64,000 nucleotides of DNA from the NCBI RefSeq assembly GCF_003318255.1, contig NZ_QOCF01000014.1:186001-250000 (forward strand), read 5' to 3'. Source of the DNA: Ruegeria sp. A3M17 (GTDB lineage Bacteria; Pseudomonadota; Alphaproteobacteria; Rhodobacterales; Rhodobacteraceae). Positions 42,527-51,670 of the stretch are shown piece by piece. The position numbers and the translations under genes are program-made. The first letter of the stretch is position 1, and each line of letters opens with the position of its first letter. The notes under the pieces are model-generated. The model did not search any database and was not told the DNA's origin. It saw only the letters and a program-made list of their open reading frames with translations.

Positions 42527-43774
42527 ATGGGCGCGCTAAGGTTCATTGGGTTTGCGTTGATAGTAAGTCTGGTCGTTGCGGGCTTAGATTATTTTCAGCA
42601 GGACAAAAAATCTGACGGTACGCTTTCGCTTAGCGGATATGTTGAAACCATCTCGGCTCGGTTCGATCAAAGTCAAAAAGAGCGGGAAGTGAAACAAGCG
42701 GCGCGAGAACGTCAAAAGCTATGGGATGCCGGTGCAAAAGCCTTTATTCCGAGCCCCCCAGAGGGTTGGACGCAATATGCCCTGAGCGAGCCCGACACCA
42801 AGGCAGTCTCCAGAGTTCTTTCAGAATTTGGGCCAGTGCCCCTTGTCAGTTCGATCAGCGGGCCAGCCGAATTGCTACAGCTCAACGCTGCCGGCAAAGA
42901 CGGTGCGCTTAGAAAGCTGGATGAGACGGGCACCGTTTACGCAAAAGAAGGCGAACTGATCTGGCTTGATATCACGCTCAAACCACAAGCGGCGCGAAAC
43001 ACTTTGGCCGGATTGGCGCTGAGCGCGCAGGATGCGTTTCTGGACGGGAAGAAAGCCGAGCAAGGCTATGCGGTGATCGACGGTGTCGCTTTCATCGAAA
43101 CAACCGGAAATCTGCTGGATGATACCAAAAAGACCGCCCATCGTGCGTTCACAGGCCGTATCGGCTTTGATCAAGAAGTGGTTATCCGCCTTCATGCAGA
43201 TGCCAGCGATGCGACGATCCGAGAGTTTCTTGGCTTGGTAGATTACGCAGGCCTAAACGCGTTGCTGCCGCATCCGGCCCTGGTTGTCGGCAACGAAATC
43301 GAAGTTCCCCTCATCCGGCAGCCCGAAATAGCAGATGAAATGCACGAACTATACGAAACGATGCAGCTGGCTCAACTCAAACTGGGTCAGGAAAAACTGG
43401 AAAATCTGGATGCGGCGGCTTTGGTGGCGAACACGGTAAGCAGTTCGGGCTTTAATTCCGAAGGCGTCATGGACATCACCAACGGCGAAGTCTTCGAAAA
43501 TCAGGAGCTGTCGCAGCTATCGTACATTCGCACCCAGAACCTGCTGCTTGCGTCCGCGTTGAGCGAGGCGGAAACCGAGGTGGCCAGCACAGGCGGTATC
43601 GGCGGCTTCATTAAGGGATTGATTAGCAAAGTGTCCCACGCCAACGCCAACGCGGATGAACGCGAACCTCAGGTTGTCCCATCGGGTGAGGTCAAGGTCA
43701 GGAAGGGCGGTTTGGGTAAGTCATCCTGTGCAACGTTGGGCAGTAGCAAACGGTGCTCTGTCGGGGGCAACTGA
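42527..43774 (+). CDS. Membrane-anchored protein of unknown function
   Basis: 415 residues. A single N-terminal hydrophobic segment (FIGFALIVSLVVAGLDYF) serves as anchor or uncleaved signal; a charged coiled-coil-like stretch follows (DQSQKEREVKQAARERQKL), then a globular region with no family I recognise. The C-terminus is distinctive: an acidic linker, then SGEVKVRKGGLGKSSCATLGSSKRCSVGGN, with two Cys likely to form a disulfide outside the cytoplasm. Probably monocistronic, about 100 bp after the oxidase gene and 137 bp before the GcvT-fused gene. Confidence 0.65.
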   Translation: MGALRFIGFALIVSLVVAGLDYFQQDKKSDGTLSLSGYVETISARFDQSQKEREVKQAARERQKLWDAGAKAFIPSPPEGWTQYALSEPDTKAVSRVLSEFGPVPLVSSISGPAELLQLNAAGKDGALRKLDETGTVYAKEGELIWLDITLKPQAARNTLAGLALSAQDAFLDGKKAEQGYAVIDGVAFIETTGNLLDDTKKTAHRAFTGRIGFDQEVVIRLHADASDATIREFLGLVDYAGLNALLPHPALVVGNEIEVPLIRQPEIADEMHELYETMQLAQLKLGQEKLENLDAAALVANTVSSSGFNSEGVMDITNGEVFENQELSQLSYIRTQNLLLASALSEAETEVASTGGIGGFIKGLISKVSHANANADEREPQVVPSGEVKVRKGGLGKSSCATLGSSKRCSVGGN

Positions 43775-43911
43775 AACCTTTCACATGAAAAATCGACACT
43801 CTGCGCCATGCACGGGTCGTTTTCTTTATATCACTGGTCGGATGAATGTCGCGCCGGGGCATTCAAATGCGCCATATGGTGTCAACTGAATTCAAGGGGA
43901 GACGCCCGGTA

Positions 43912-46419
43912 ATGAAAACCCAAGTCAAAGCACTGGTCGTTGGCGGTGGTGCCGTCGGCACCTCGATTGCATATCACCTGGCCAAGGCGGGCTGGGACGA
44001 TGTGATGCTGGTCGAACGGGACGAGCTGACATCGGGCTCGACATGGCACGCGGCAGGCCTGCTGCCGCTGTTCAACATGTCCTACGCGACGACACACATC
44101 CACAAGTACTCGGTCGACTTCTACAAACAGCTTGAGGAAGAGACCGGCCTGAACGCAGGTTTTGCCGTTGTTGGCAACCTGCGCATGGCACAGACGCAAG
44201 AGCGTATGGATGAATACATGCTCTACGCGTCGACGGCTGAGACTTGTGATGTCGCCTATGAATGGCTGACGCCGAACCAGATCAAGGAACGCTGGCCACT
44301 GATCGAGACTTCGGATCTGAAGGGCGCGATCTATCACACCGAAGACGGTTATATTAACCCTGCTGACGTAACCCAGGCGATGGCCAAGGGCGCTCGTCAG
44401 CGCGGTGTGGATATTGTCCGTAAGATGCAGGCCGATGCCTTCCACTGGAATGGTACCCATTGGGAAGTCACCTGCACCAAAATGGTCGAAAAAGGCGGCA
44501 ACCTCGTTCCGTCGGATGAGCAGGTCGTCATCACTGCCGAGCACGTCGTAACCGCATCGGGCAACCACGCGCAGCGCACCGCCAAGATGTTGGGCATCAA
44601 GATGCCAGCGATCCCGGTCGAGCACACTTTCATCGTCATGGACAAAGACCCTGAACTGGTCAAATGGCGTGAAGCGGGCAACCCCGAACATCCTGTTGTC
44701 CGCGATGCCGACAATGAATCTTATGCCCGTGAGGAACGCGGTGGCTGGATTTTGGGGATCTATGAACATGGTGCACCTGCGCAGTTCGAACATGGTGTGC
44801 CGGACAGCTTCCGTGCTGACCTATTCCCGCTCGATCTCGACCGCATTGCAGATCAGTACATGGCAATGGCCGAGCGCGTGCCGTCCTGTGCCGAATCCGG
44901 CCTGAAGGACGATTTCAATGGCCCGATCTGCTACACGCCTGATGGCAACCCGTTGGTTGGTCCGGCCCCGGGTCTGCGCAACATGTGGCTAGCCGAGGGG
45001 TTCTCGTTCGGTATCACCGCCGCAGGTGGCACCGGCTACTTTCTGGCGCAGATGATGGTCGACGGCGAAGCTGAGATCGACATGGCTTCGCTGGACCCCA
45101 AGCGCTACAGCAGTAACTGGATGACCACCGAGTTTGCGGCGCGTAAGAACGAAGAGTGCTATGAGCACGTCTACATCCTGCACCATCCGGATGAAGAGCG
45201 TGCAGCCTGCCGTCCATTGCGGACCGTTCCGGCCTATGACCGTCAGAAAGCGCGCGGCGCACAGTTCGGCTGGGTCAACGGCTGGGAACGACCGAACTAT
45301 TTCGGTCCGCTGGATGCACCCGAAAACTTCGACCATGACGCCCGCTCGTTCCGCCGCGGTGGCTGGTGGCAACATGCCGTTGACGAAGCCAAAGCAATCC
45401 GCGAAGGCGTTGGCCTGGTCGATGCATCGGCCTTCACCAAGCATGTCGTCAAAGGCCCCGGTGCGACCCGGTTCCTGGATTGGTTCACCTGCAACAAGCT
45501 GCCCAAGATCGGTCGTATCAACCTGACCTACGCGCTGACATCGCACGGCACCACCCGCACTGAATACACCATCGTCCGCAACGGCGAGAACAACTACTAC
45601 ATCGTCTCTGCCGGGGCATGGACCGAGTATGACGCCGACTTCCTGCGTAAGGCGGCCGAGGACAAGATGGAGGAGTTCGGCTACATCGAGATCCAGGATG
45701 TGACCACCCAGTGGGGCGTCTTCGCCATCGCCGGACCCAAGTCGCGGGACGTTCTGAGGGAGGTCATCAAAGACGCCGATCCGGAAACCGCACTGTCCAA
45801 CAAGCGCTTCCCATGGCTATCGGCCCGTCAGATCGAACTGGGCATGTGCCCGGTCAACGCGATCCGCGTGGCCTATACCGGTGAGCTGGGCTGGGAACTT
45901 CACCACCCGATCGAAATGCAGAACTACCTGTTCGACCTGCTGGAAAAAGCCGGTGAGAAGCATGATATGAAGCTGGTCGGTGCCCGCGCCCAGAACTGGC
46001 TGCGTCAGGAGAAATCCTATCGCGCCTTTGGTACGGAACTGGGCCGCGACGCGACCCCGCTGGAAGCCGACCTGCCGCGCTTTGTTGACCTGTCCAAGGA
46101 CTTTTATGGCAAGGCCAAGCTGGAAGAGACTGGCGTGCGCGTGAAATGCTGTACACTGCTGATCGACGGGCCGGAGGATGCCGATCCGTGGGGCCGTGAA
46201 GTGCTGTATACGCCGGAAGGTGAACGCGTCGGTCGTCTGACTTCGGGTGGTTATTCGGTCGCCTTCGAGAAATCCATCGGCATGGGCTATGTGAAACCCG
46301 ATCTGGCGGTCGAAGGCACCAAGCTGAAGGTCAAGCTTCAGGACAAATTGTGGGATGCAGTCGTAACATGCGACAGCCCCTATGATCCGAAAAACGAAAC
46401 CATCCGCAAGGACGGCTGA
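43912..46419 (+). CDS. FAD-dependent dehydrogenase fused to GcvT domain (dimethylglycine/sarcosine dehydrogenase family)
   Basis: About 835 residues from the ATG at 43912 (AAGGGGAG about ten bases upstream). The first 430 residues are a DAO-type FAD domain: VVGGGAVGTSIAYHLAKAGW, GSTWHAAGLLP, GFSFGITAAGGTGYFLAQ. A linker domain and a GcvT/aminomethyltransferase domain follow (RSFRRGGWWQHAVDEAKAIREGVGLVDASAFTKHVVKGPGA, then YTGELGWELHHP, QEKSYRAFGTEL). The architecture is that of dimethylglycine or sarcosine dehydrogenases, which demethylate N-methyl compounds and pass the C1 unit to tetrahydrofolate. The exact substrate is not readable; a glycine betaine breakdown role is likely in a marine bacterium. 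Confidence 0.88.
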   Translation: MKTQVKALVVGGGAVGTSIAYHLAKAGWDDVMLVERDELTSGSTWHAAGLLPLFNMSYATTHIHKYSVDFYKQLEEETGLNAGFAVVGNLRMAQTQERMDEYMLYASTAETCDVAYEWLTPNQIKERWPLIETSDLKGAIYHTEDGYINPADVTQAMAKGARQRGVDIVRKMQADAFHWNGTHWEVTCTKMVEKGGNLVPSDEQVVITAEHVVTASGNHAQRTAKMLGIKMPAIPVEHTFIVMDKDPELVKWREAGNPEHPVVRDADNESYAREERGGWILGIYEHGAPAQFEHGVPDSFRADLFPLDLDRIADQYMAMAERVPSCAESGLKDDFNGPICYTPDGNPLVGPAPGLRNMWLAEGFSFGITAAGGTGYFLAQMMVDGEAEIDMASLDPKRYSSNWMTTEFAARKNEECYEHVYILHHPDEERAACRPLRTVPAYDRQKARGAQFGWVNGWERPNYFGPLDAPENFDHDARSFRRGGWWQHAVDEAKAIREGVGLVDASAFTKHVVKGPGATRFLDWFTCNKLPKIGRINLTYALTSHGTTRTEYTIVRNGENNYYIVSAGAWTEYDADFLRKAAEDKMEEFGYIEIQDVTTQWGVFAIAGPKSRDVLREVIKDADPETALSNKRFPWLSARQIELGMCPVNAIRVAYTGELGWELHHPIEMQNYLFDLLEKAGEKHDMKLVGARAQNWLRQEKSYRAFGTELGRDATPLEADLPRFVDLSKDFYGKAKLEETGVRVKCCTLLIDGPEDADPWGREVLYTPEGERVGRLTSGGYSVAFEKSIGMGYVKPDLAVEGTKLKVKLQDKLWDAVVTCDSPYDPKNETIRKDG

Positions 46420-46425
46420 TCAAGC

Positions 46426-46453
46426 AAAGGCCCCGGAGATCTCCGGGGCCTTT
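46426..46453. terminator. Bidirectional terminator
   Basis: A perfect 28-base palindrome beginning AAAGGCCCCGGAGA, with A and T runs on the two sides, lies between the GcvT-fused gene and the convergent AhpD-like gene. Confidence 0.85.
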
Positions 46454-46455
46454 CT

Positions 46456-46791
46456 TCATACTGATAGCTCGTCAAAGCATTCCAACGCCCTGGCGGCATA
46501 CATCAGCGACGGACCTCCGCCCATCTGAATGGCCATGGCGAGAACGTCTGACACTTCTTCGCGGCTTGCTCCGGCTTTGATCAGAGCTTCGGTATGAAGC
46601 GTTATGCAAGGCTCGCAGCGGGCAGCGATGGACATCCCCAATGCGATGAACTCCTTCGTCTTGTAATCCAGCGCGCCGCCTTCCTTGACGGATTTACCCA
46701 GTGCGCCAAAGGCACGGGCCGTACTTGGGATTGCAGAGTTAAGGTTGCGCAGGTTGTTCCGCGTATCCGAGAGTTTGTTTTGCCAGTTCAT
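46456..46791 (-). CDS. Carboxymuconolactone decarboxylase / AhpD-like protein
   Basis: 111 residues, the whole CMD fold. The C-x-x-C with the downstream His is RCEPCITLHTEALIKAG, which in AhpD-type members supports peroxidase or disulfide reductase activity. ALDYKTKEFIALGMSIAAR is the preceding helix. Cytoplasmic. Either an alkylhydroperoxidase-like antioxidant or an uncharacterised CMD protein; context does not decide. Converges with the GcvT-fused gene. Confidence 0.85.
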   Translation of the reverse strand: MNWQNKLSDTRNNLRNLNSAIPSTARAFGALGKSVKEGGALDYKTKEFIALGMSIAARCEPCITLHTEALIKAGASREEVSDVLAMAIQMGGGPSLMYAARALECFDELSV

Positions 46792-46859
46792 CTGTCAGGG
46801 TCCTTTAAACATATTCGCTTCTGAATATGATTTGAGTCTCTGACGGGCCTTGATCTCGA

Positions 46860-47513
46860 TCAGGTCACAGGTTTTTCCGCAATGAACGCAAGGTTGTTTG
46901 CTGGCATCTCAACGCCTTCAACCAAGCTCAGTTGACCTCGGTGCAAAAGATCCAGGATATCAGCATCATCTTTGTATCCGATCTCAGGGTCTTGCTGGTT
47001 CAGCGCTGTGTAAAAGTTCTGATCTCCAGTACTGGTCAACTCACCCGCACGCATGAAGGGACCGTAAAGGACAAGGCGGCCGCCGGGGTTCAGTGCCAAA
47101 GCAGATTCCGCCACCAGAACTTCAACCTCGGGCCAGCTTATCAGATGCAGCAGGTTGATCAGGACGATCAGGTCCTGAGTGTCGTGATGGGAATGCCAAC
47201 CAGATTGGATAGCATTCAGTTTGATCGCCGGGGCAATGTTTTGGACGTCCTCTGCGTAAGCGTTGATTGATGCGCGCCGTTCAGTGTCAATCTCGCTGGG
47301 TTGCCAATTCAGATTGGGCAGTCGATTTGCAAAAGCCACGACGTGCTGCCCTGTACCACTGGCTAGTTCCAGCGCGCGACCGGACACAGGGGCGAACCGG
47401 GCCAGCAGATCACACAGCGCGTCGGCATTCCTGCTGGCCGCCGGAGCGACCAATTTTTGCCCATCGGATACCGTCGCGACGCTGGCATTCGCGGGGAGTT
47501 TGCGTTTCGTCAT
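46860..47513 (-). CDS. DUF938-family SAM-dependent methyltransferase
   Basis: 217 residues from the ATG at 47513, which shares an ATGA overlap with the end of the FAD oxidase gene. The open frame continues upstream to 47651 but that stretch lies inside the neighbour. Class I methyltransferase signs: ALELASGTGQHVVAFA (SAM loop), WQPSEIDTERRASI, DLIVLINLLHLISW, ALNPGGRLVLYGPF. The ASRNADALCDLLARFAP region is typical of DUF938. Substrate unknown. Translationally coupled to the oxidase. Confidence 0.82.
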   Translation of the reverse strand: MTKRKLPANASVATVSDGQKLVAPAASRNADALCDLLARFAPVSGRALELASGTGQHVVAFANRLPNLNWQPSEIDTERRASINAYAEDVQNIAPAIKLNAIQSGWHSHHDTQDLIVLINLLHLISWPEVEVLVAESALALNPGGRLVLYGPFMRAGELTSTGDQNFYTALNQQDPEIGYKDDADILDLLHRGQLSLVEGVEMPANNLAFIAEKPVT

Positions 47514-48577
47514 CCACGTAACCTTTCTGGCCTTAGGGCGGAAACGCCGGCCGCCTCCAATTCTGAACGAGCACCAGTCGTCAAATCTGCCACCAGCTGG
47601 GAGGCCGCCGGTGCCGTTTGAAAGCCATAACCGCCTTGGGCGGCCGACCAAATAAACGTAGGCTCAGCAGGGTCGGGGCCCAGAACCAGCGTACCATCCG
47701 GCGCAAAGCTACGAAGCCCGGCCCAGTTTGCCTCGACCCGTGTGACCGGTTCCGTCACCATCTCTTCGTACCGCGCCAGCCCCTCGGCCAAGACCATGTC
47801 GTCTGCATAGGCATCATGGGGGAAGGCCGGGTCTGCCTCGCAAGGTGAGACAATCAGCTTTCCGGCATCCGGTTTTGCATACCAGCCTTCGCCAGCGCCC
47901 AACATCAAAGGCCAACCCGTCACGTCATGACCGGCGGGGGCGGGAATACGGGCCACTGATCGTCGGCGCGATTCTATGCCGATCGGTGTAACACCAGCCA
48001 TCGTGGCGATCTCATCCACCCACGCGCCTGCGGCATTTACAAGGGCTCTGGCCTCGAAAGTTTCTGCCGCCTCAACGAACCAGTGCCCAGCTTTGGTGAT
48101 GCTTTTGACCTTTTGGCGGGTCAGAACCAAGCCACCGTTGGCCCGGATCACACGTGCGAAATCTTGCATCATCCGGTCGGTATCAATGTCAAAAGCAACG
48201 CTGCTGGCGGCGGCAAATCCAACAGTCTGAGGGTTCAGTATCGGAACCCGCGAAATGGCCTCCTCGACCGCGATTTCTGACAGACGAAGGTCAGCCTGAT
48301 CCTGAAGAAACTCACCCCGTTGATCATGCCCGGCGATCAGCATCAACCCGCGTGGCGACAGATAGCCGTTCGATCTCAGATAAGCTTCGCTCGCTGCATT
48401 CAGGGTCTTCACGGAAGGTGGTCCATAGCCCTTTTCGAACAACGCCGCCGACCGGCCAGAGGTGTGATATCCCAGCGCGTCTTCGCCTTCGAGCACGACG
48501 ACATGTCCATGTTCGGACAGACGCGCGCCCGCGCTTAATCCGGCGATGCCGCCACCGATGACCAGGAAATCGATCAT
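47510..48577 (-). CDS. FAD-dependent oxidase of the DAO family
   Basis: 355 residues. FAD-binding Rossmann motif at the N-terminus (DFLVIGGGIAGLSAGARLSEHG) and the DAO C-terminal motif (WAGLRSFAPDGTLVLGPDPAEPTFIWSAAQGGYGFQTAPAASQLVADL). It oxidises an amino acid, amine or 2-hydroxyacid; similar proteins are annotated as glycine oxidase, D-amino acid dehydrogenase or L-2-hydroxyglutarate oxidase, and the motifs do not separate these. Cytoplasmic or membrane-peripheral. First gene of a coupled pair with the DUF938 methyltransferase. Confidence 0.83.
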   Translation of the reverse strand: MIDFLVIGGGIAGLSAGARLSEHGHVVVLEGEDALGYHTSGRSAALFEKGYGPPSVKTLNAASEAYLRSNGYLSPRGLMLIAGHDQRGEFLQDQADLRLSEIAVEEAISRVPILNPQTVGFAAASSVAFDIDTDRMMQDFARVIRANGGLVLTRQKVKSITKAGHWFVEAAETFEARALVNAAGAWVDEIATMAGVTPIGIESRRRSVARIPAPAGHDVTGWPLMLGAGEGWYAKPDAGKLIVSPCEADPAFPHDAYADDMVLAEGLARYEEMVTEPVTRVEANWAGLRSFAPDGTLVLGPDPAEPTFIWSAAQGGYGFQTAPAASQLVADLTTGARSELEAAGVSALRPERLRG

Positions 48578-48757
48578 GTCAGAAACTCCGCTCTGGGATC
48601 ACCCCAAACCGGGTGGATTTGAGATCTGCTTTTGTTCATGCGCAAAGCTTCGCATGCGTAACACTATTGGAAAAGAGGCGTAATTTCCGCAATGTAAACT
48701 TGAACCAGAGAGACTGGCCTGTTTTTAGTGCGGTCAACATCGGAATCGGAGAAAAAC

Positions 48758-49162
48758 GTGACACCGGCAGAGATACATTCAATGGCCACGGGGCATATCC
48801 CCTCATACGTCACGCAGGCAGACGGCAGCGACTTTTTGCTGACCTTCATGTTTGTTTTTACCGTTTTGGTGATCGTTCTGATCGGGGTTGGCTACTTTAC
48901 ACTGCACTCCATCCCGGAAAAAATCGCGCATGAATCCAACCACCCGCAGTTTCAGCTTGTGGGGATATTGGCGCTGTTGGCTCTGTTTACCCACAATGGT
49001 CTGTTCTGGGTGGCGGCCATTCTTGTAGCCGGGTTCCAGTTCCCGGATGTCGCCGCCCCCTTGCGCGCCATTGCCGACGCGATCCGATCCTTGGGGAATC
49101 AAGGCAACGACGTTCCTGCCCCCGCGACCCCATCGCAACCTACCGCGCAGCAGGAGCAGTAA
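48758..49162 (+). CDS. Small membrane protein, partner of the HlyD-type protein
   Basis: 134 residues from a GTG at 48758 with GGAG at ideal spacing; the frame stays open upstream to 48728, and an internal ATG at 48782 is possible. Two or three membrane helices (FLLTFMFVFTVLVIVLIGVGYFTL; LVGILALLALFTHNGLFWVAAILVAG) and a Pro/Gln-rich cytoplasmic or periplasmic tail. It ends three bases before the HlyD-type gene. The layout resembles small membrane proteins paired with EmrA/YiaV-like periplasmic adaptors. No enzymatic motif. Confidence 0.68.
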   Translation: MTPAEIHSMATGHIPSYVTQADGSDFLLTFMFVFTVLVIVLIGVGYFTLHSIPEKIAHESNHPQFQLVGILALLALFTHNGLFWVAAILVAGFQFPDVAAPLRAIADAIRSLGNQGNDVPAPATPSQPTAQQEQ

Positions 49163-49165
49163 GAG

Positions 49166-50398
49166 ATGCTTGAGACACTGATGTGCGCGCTGGTCACCGT
49201 GTTGCCGGATTACCTGTTCCGTCGTTACGTACAGGGCAAACGCATAGGCCATGAAATCACATTGTTCACCATGTGGTATGAACTGCGCTGGGGCCTGACC
49301 ACCTGTGCCATTCTTGCGCTGACGGTGATCACCACGCTGTTCTATTTCCACCCCGCAAGTAAAACAGCGGCGTCCTATTTCCGCACGGTTACGATCCTGC
49401 CACAGCTCGGCGGTCGTGTGTCCGAGGTCTATGTCACTAATAACCAGCAGGTCACTGCCGGTCAGCCGATTTTCCGGATCGAAGATTTCACTCAAACCGC
49501 ACAGGTTGAGGCCGCGCATGCGCAGATCGCACAGGTTCAGGCATCACTGAAAGTGGCGGAGACTGATCTGGCCGAGGCCGACGCAGGGATCGCAGGCGCG
49601 CGTGCTGCATTGGATCAATCGCTTGAGGATCTGGAGCGTAACACCACCCTGCGGGACGAAGGCTCCAGCGCCGTGCGATTGGCCGAGATCGACCGGTTGG
49701 AAAACCTTGTTGCCGAGCGTGAGGCGCAACTGACCGCATCGCAATCCCGACGTGCCGCCGTGGTGCAACAGATCGAAGAACTGATCCCGGCCCAATTGGC
49801 CAGCGCCAACGCCCAGTTGGACGCCACGTTGACCGAGCTGGACAAAACAGTCGTAAGCGCAGGCATAACTGGCCGGGTTGAACAATTCGGTCTGCAGGTG
49901 GGCGACTATGTCAGCCCCTTGCTGCGGCCGGCGGGTATTCTGGTTCCATCAAATTCGGGCCATAATCGGTTTCAGGCCGCATTCAACCAGATGGCCGCTC
50001 AGGTCATCAAACCTGGCATGATCGGAGAGCTGGGCTGCATGACCAAGCCCTTCACCGTCATCCCGATGGTTGTGGTTGAGGTGCAGGATGTCATCCCGTC
50101 CGGTCAGATACGCCCTTCGGATGAGCTGCGCGATGTTCAGACCAACAATAGTCCGGGTTCAATCCTTGTGTATCTGGAGCCTTTGTACAAAGGCATGGCG
50201 GACGACATCCCTCCGGGCAGCAATTGCCTGGCGAATGTCTATACCGACAACCACGAACGGCTGGAACATGAGGATCTGGGCTTTTGGCACGCCGCCGCCT
50301 TGCATGTGATCGACACAATTGGTGTTGTTCATGCTGCGGGTCTGCGCCTGCGTCTGATCCTGATGCCGGTGAATACGCTGGTGCTGACCGGGCATTGA
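49166..50398 (+). CDS. HlyD-family membrane fusion protein
   Basis: 410 residues. A cytoplasmic N-terminus, one transmembrane helix (TTCAILALTVITTLFYF), a biotinyl-lipoyl-like half motif (LPQLGGRVSEVYVTNNQQVTAGQPIFRI), a long coiled coil (about residues 110-215, AHAQIAQVQASLKVAETDLAEAD...) and the returning half (VVSAGITGRVEQFGLQVGDYV). It would form the periplasmic bridge of an efflux or secretion system. The inner-membrane pump and outer-membrane channel are not in the window; the small membrane protein upstream may replace or assist the pump. Confidence 0.85.
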   Translation: MLETLMCALVTVLPDYLFRRYVQGKRIGHEITLFTMWYELRWGLTTCAILALTVITTLFYFHPASKTAASYFRTVTILPQLGGRVSEVYVTNNQQVTAGQPIFRIEDFTQTAQVEAAHAQIAQVQASLKVAETDLAEADAGIAGARAALDQSLEDLERNTTLRDEGSSAVRLAEIDRLENLVAEREAQLTASQSRRAAVVQQIEELIPAQLASANAQLDATLTELDKTVVSAGITGRVEQFGLQVGDYVSPLLRPAGILVPSNSGHNRFQAAFNQMAAQVIKPGMIGELGCMTKPFTVIPMVVVEVQDVIPSGQIRPSDELRDVQTNNSPGSILVYLEPLYKGMADDIPPGSNCLANVYTDNHERLEHEDLGFWHAAALHVIDTIGVVHAAGLRLRLILMPVNTLVLTGH

Positions 50399-50523
50399 TT
50401 TTGACACCATGAATTCGTTGCCGCTTCGGCGGGTCGATCGCCTTTCGAGTTGACGCTCGGGCAATAGGGGATCGAAACGCCCGTAGGCTTGATTGCTCGC
50501 GAACGCAGGCTTACGAGGTGCCG

Positions 50524-50700
50524 GGAAAGAAGGCCTCAGAACCGCCGTTTGCGGCGTTTGCAGCAATGCGCAGAATCCGTACTTTGCAAAGTTCAATGGA
50601 CGGTCCAAACCCGCCATCCAACGACCAACTTCGACTCGGCGGTGCGGTCCTTCAGGCCGGGCTTTCGCTGCAATCGCAAAATCGGATGCCCGGCAATCCA
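50524..50700 (-). repeat. Dispersed intergenic repeat, minus-strand copy
   Basis: On the minus strand, the core at 50638-50671 reads GCAGCGAAAGCCCGGCCTGA followed by GGACCGCACCGC, recognisably the element seen at 33271 and 35502, with a GGACCGTCC stretch beyond. It fills most of the 400-bp gap between the HlyD-type gene and the SDR gene (50399-50797), in which I see no credible gene. Confidence 0.55.
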
Positions 50701-50797
50701 AAAGTCTGCAGAGACTGTGCCCTTCATGGAATCTGAACTCCAACACAGTGACACAAGCGATCACTTGATATTCTGGTTAGACCGCCGTTTGGGACAT

Positions 50798-51643
50798 TTA
50801 GCCAGAGGCTTCGTGCTGGGCAAATGCATCCGAAAATTCAGGATGCCAGCGGGACAGGGCCGGGCGATTGTTTGTGATGTCTCCCAAGGCCCATTCTATG
50901 CGTTTGATGTCGCGCTCCGCAGAGACATCGTTATCCGGACAAAGGATATAAAAATCTCCGGCAGACATGCGCTGCACAAGATATTCGACCGCCTGTTCGC
51001 TGGTCCAGGCGCTATCAGGCTTCTCGGGCATGAACCGTTGTATCATACCGGTATAGGTGAATCCCGGCACGAAGAGATGCGCAGAGATGGATGCATCTGC
51101 TTCACGCAAGTCATGGGTCAGCATCTCTGTCATCACCTTAACCGCAGCTTTGCTGACATTGTATGCCGGGTTACCGGGTGGTGTGGTGATCCCCTGCTTT
51201 GAACCGGTGTTGATGACGACAGCAGGGTGGTTTGCCGCTATCATCCGCGGCAGGAAGGCATGGGTGCCGTTCATGACGCCAAAAAGGTTCACCTCCAGCA
51301 GTTTGCGCCAGTTTTCCGAATTCTCCCAACTGCCGGTGGGAATTGCGATTCCGGCATTGTTCATCAGGACCGCAACCTCACCAAGCGCAAATACCTGATC
51401 TGCCAAATCGCGCACGGCGGTGGCGTCGCCAACATCAATTGGTATCGCCGTCACGCTGACAGATGCACGTGATATCGCATTCAGGTCCGCAGCAGCGGTT
51501 TCCAGCGCCTCGCCGGGTAGATCAACGAGCACAACGCCCAACCCATCTTCCATAAACTTCTGTGCTGCTGCCTTTCCGACACCGCTTGCGGCACCGGTAA
51601 CAACGGCCAAACCACCTTGTTCAATCGCTCTTCTATACATCAT
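50798..51643 (-). CDS. Short-chain dehydrogenase/reductase
   Basis: 281 residues. Classical SDR: TGAASGVG (cofactor loop), NNAGIA, INTGSKQG with the catalytic Ser, and YNVSKAA with Tyr and Lys. VLVDLP after the second strand (Asp) suggests NAD rather than NADP. An oxidoreductase of unknown substrate. AGGAGG precedes the ATG. It follows the next SDR gene by 27 bp on the same strand, so the two probably form an operon. Confidence 0.85.
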   Translation of the reverse strand: MMYRRAIEQGGLAVVTGAASGVGKAAAQKFMEDGLGVVLVDLPGEALETAAADLNAISRASVSVTAIPIDVGDATAVRDLADQVFALGEVAVLMNNAGIAIPTGSWENSENWRKLLEVNLFGVMNGTHAFLPRMIAANHPAVVINTGSKQGITTPPGNPAYNVSKAAVKVMTEMLTHDLREADASISAHLFVPGFTYTGMIQRFMPEKPDSAWTSEQAVEYLVQRMSAGDFYILCPDNDVSAERDIKRIEWALGDITNNRPALSRWHPEFSDAFAQHEASG

Positions 51644-51670
51644 CTGAGCCTCCTGTTGTGCTTGGCGCGG

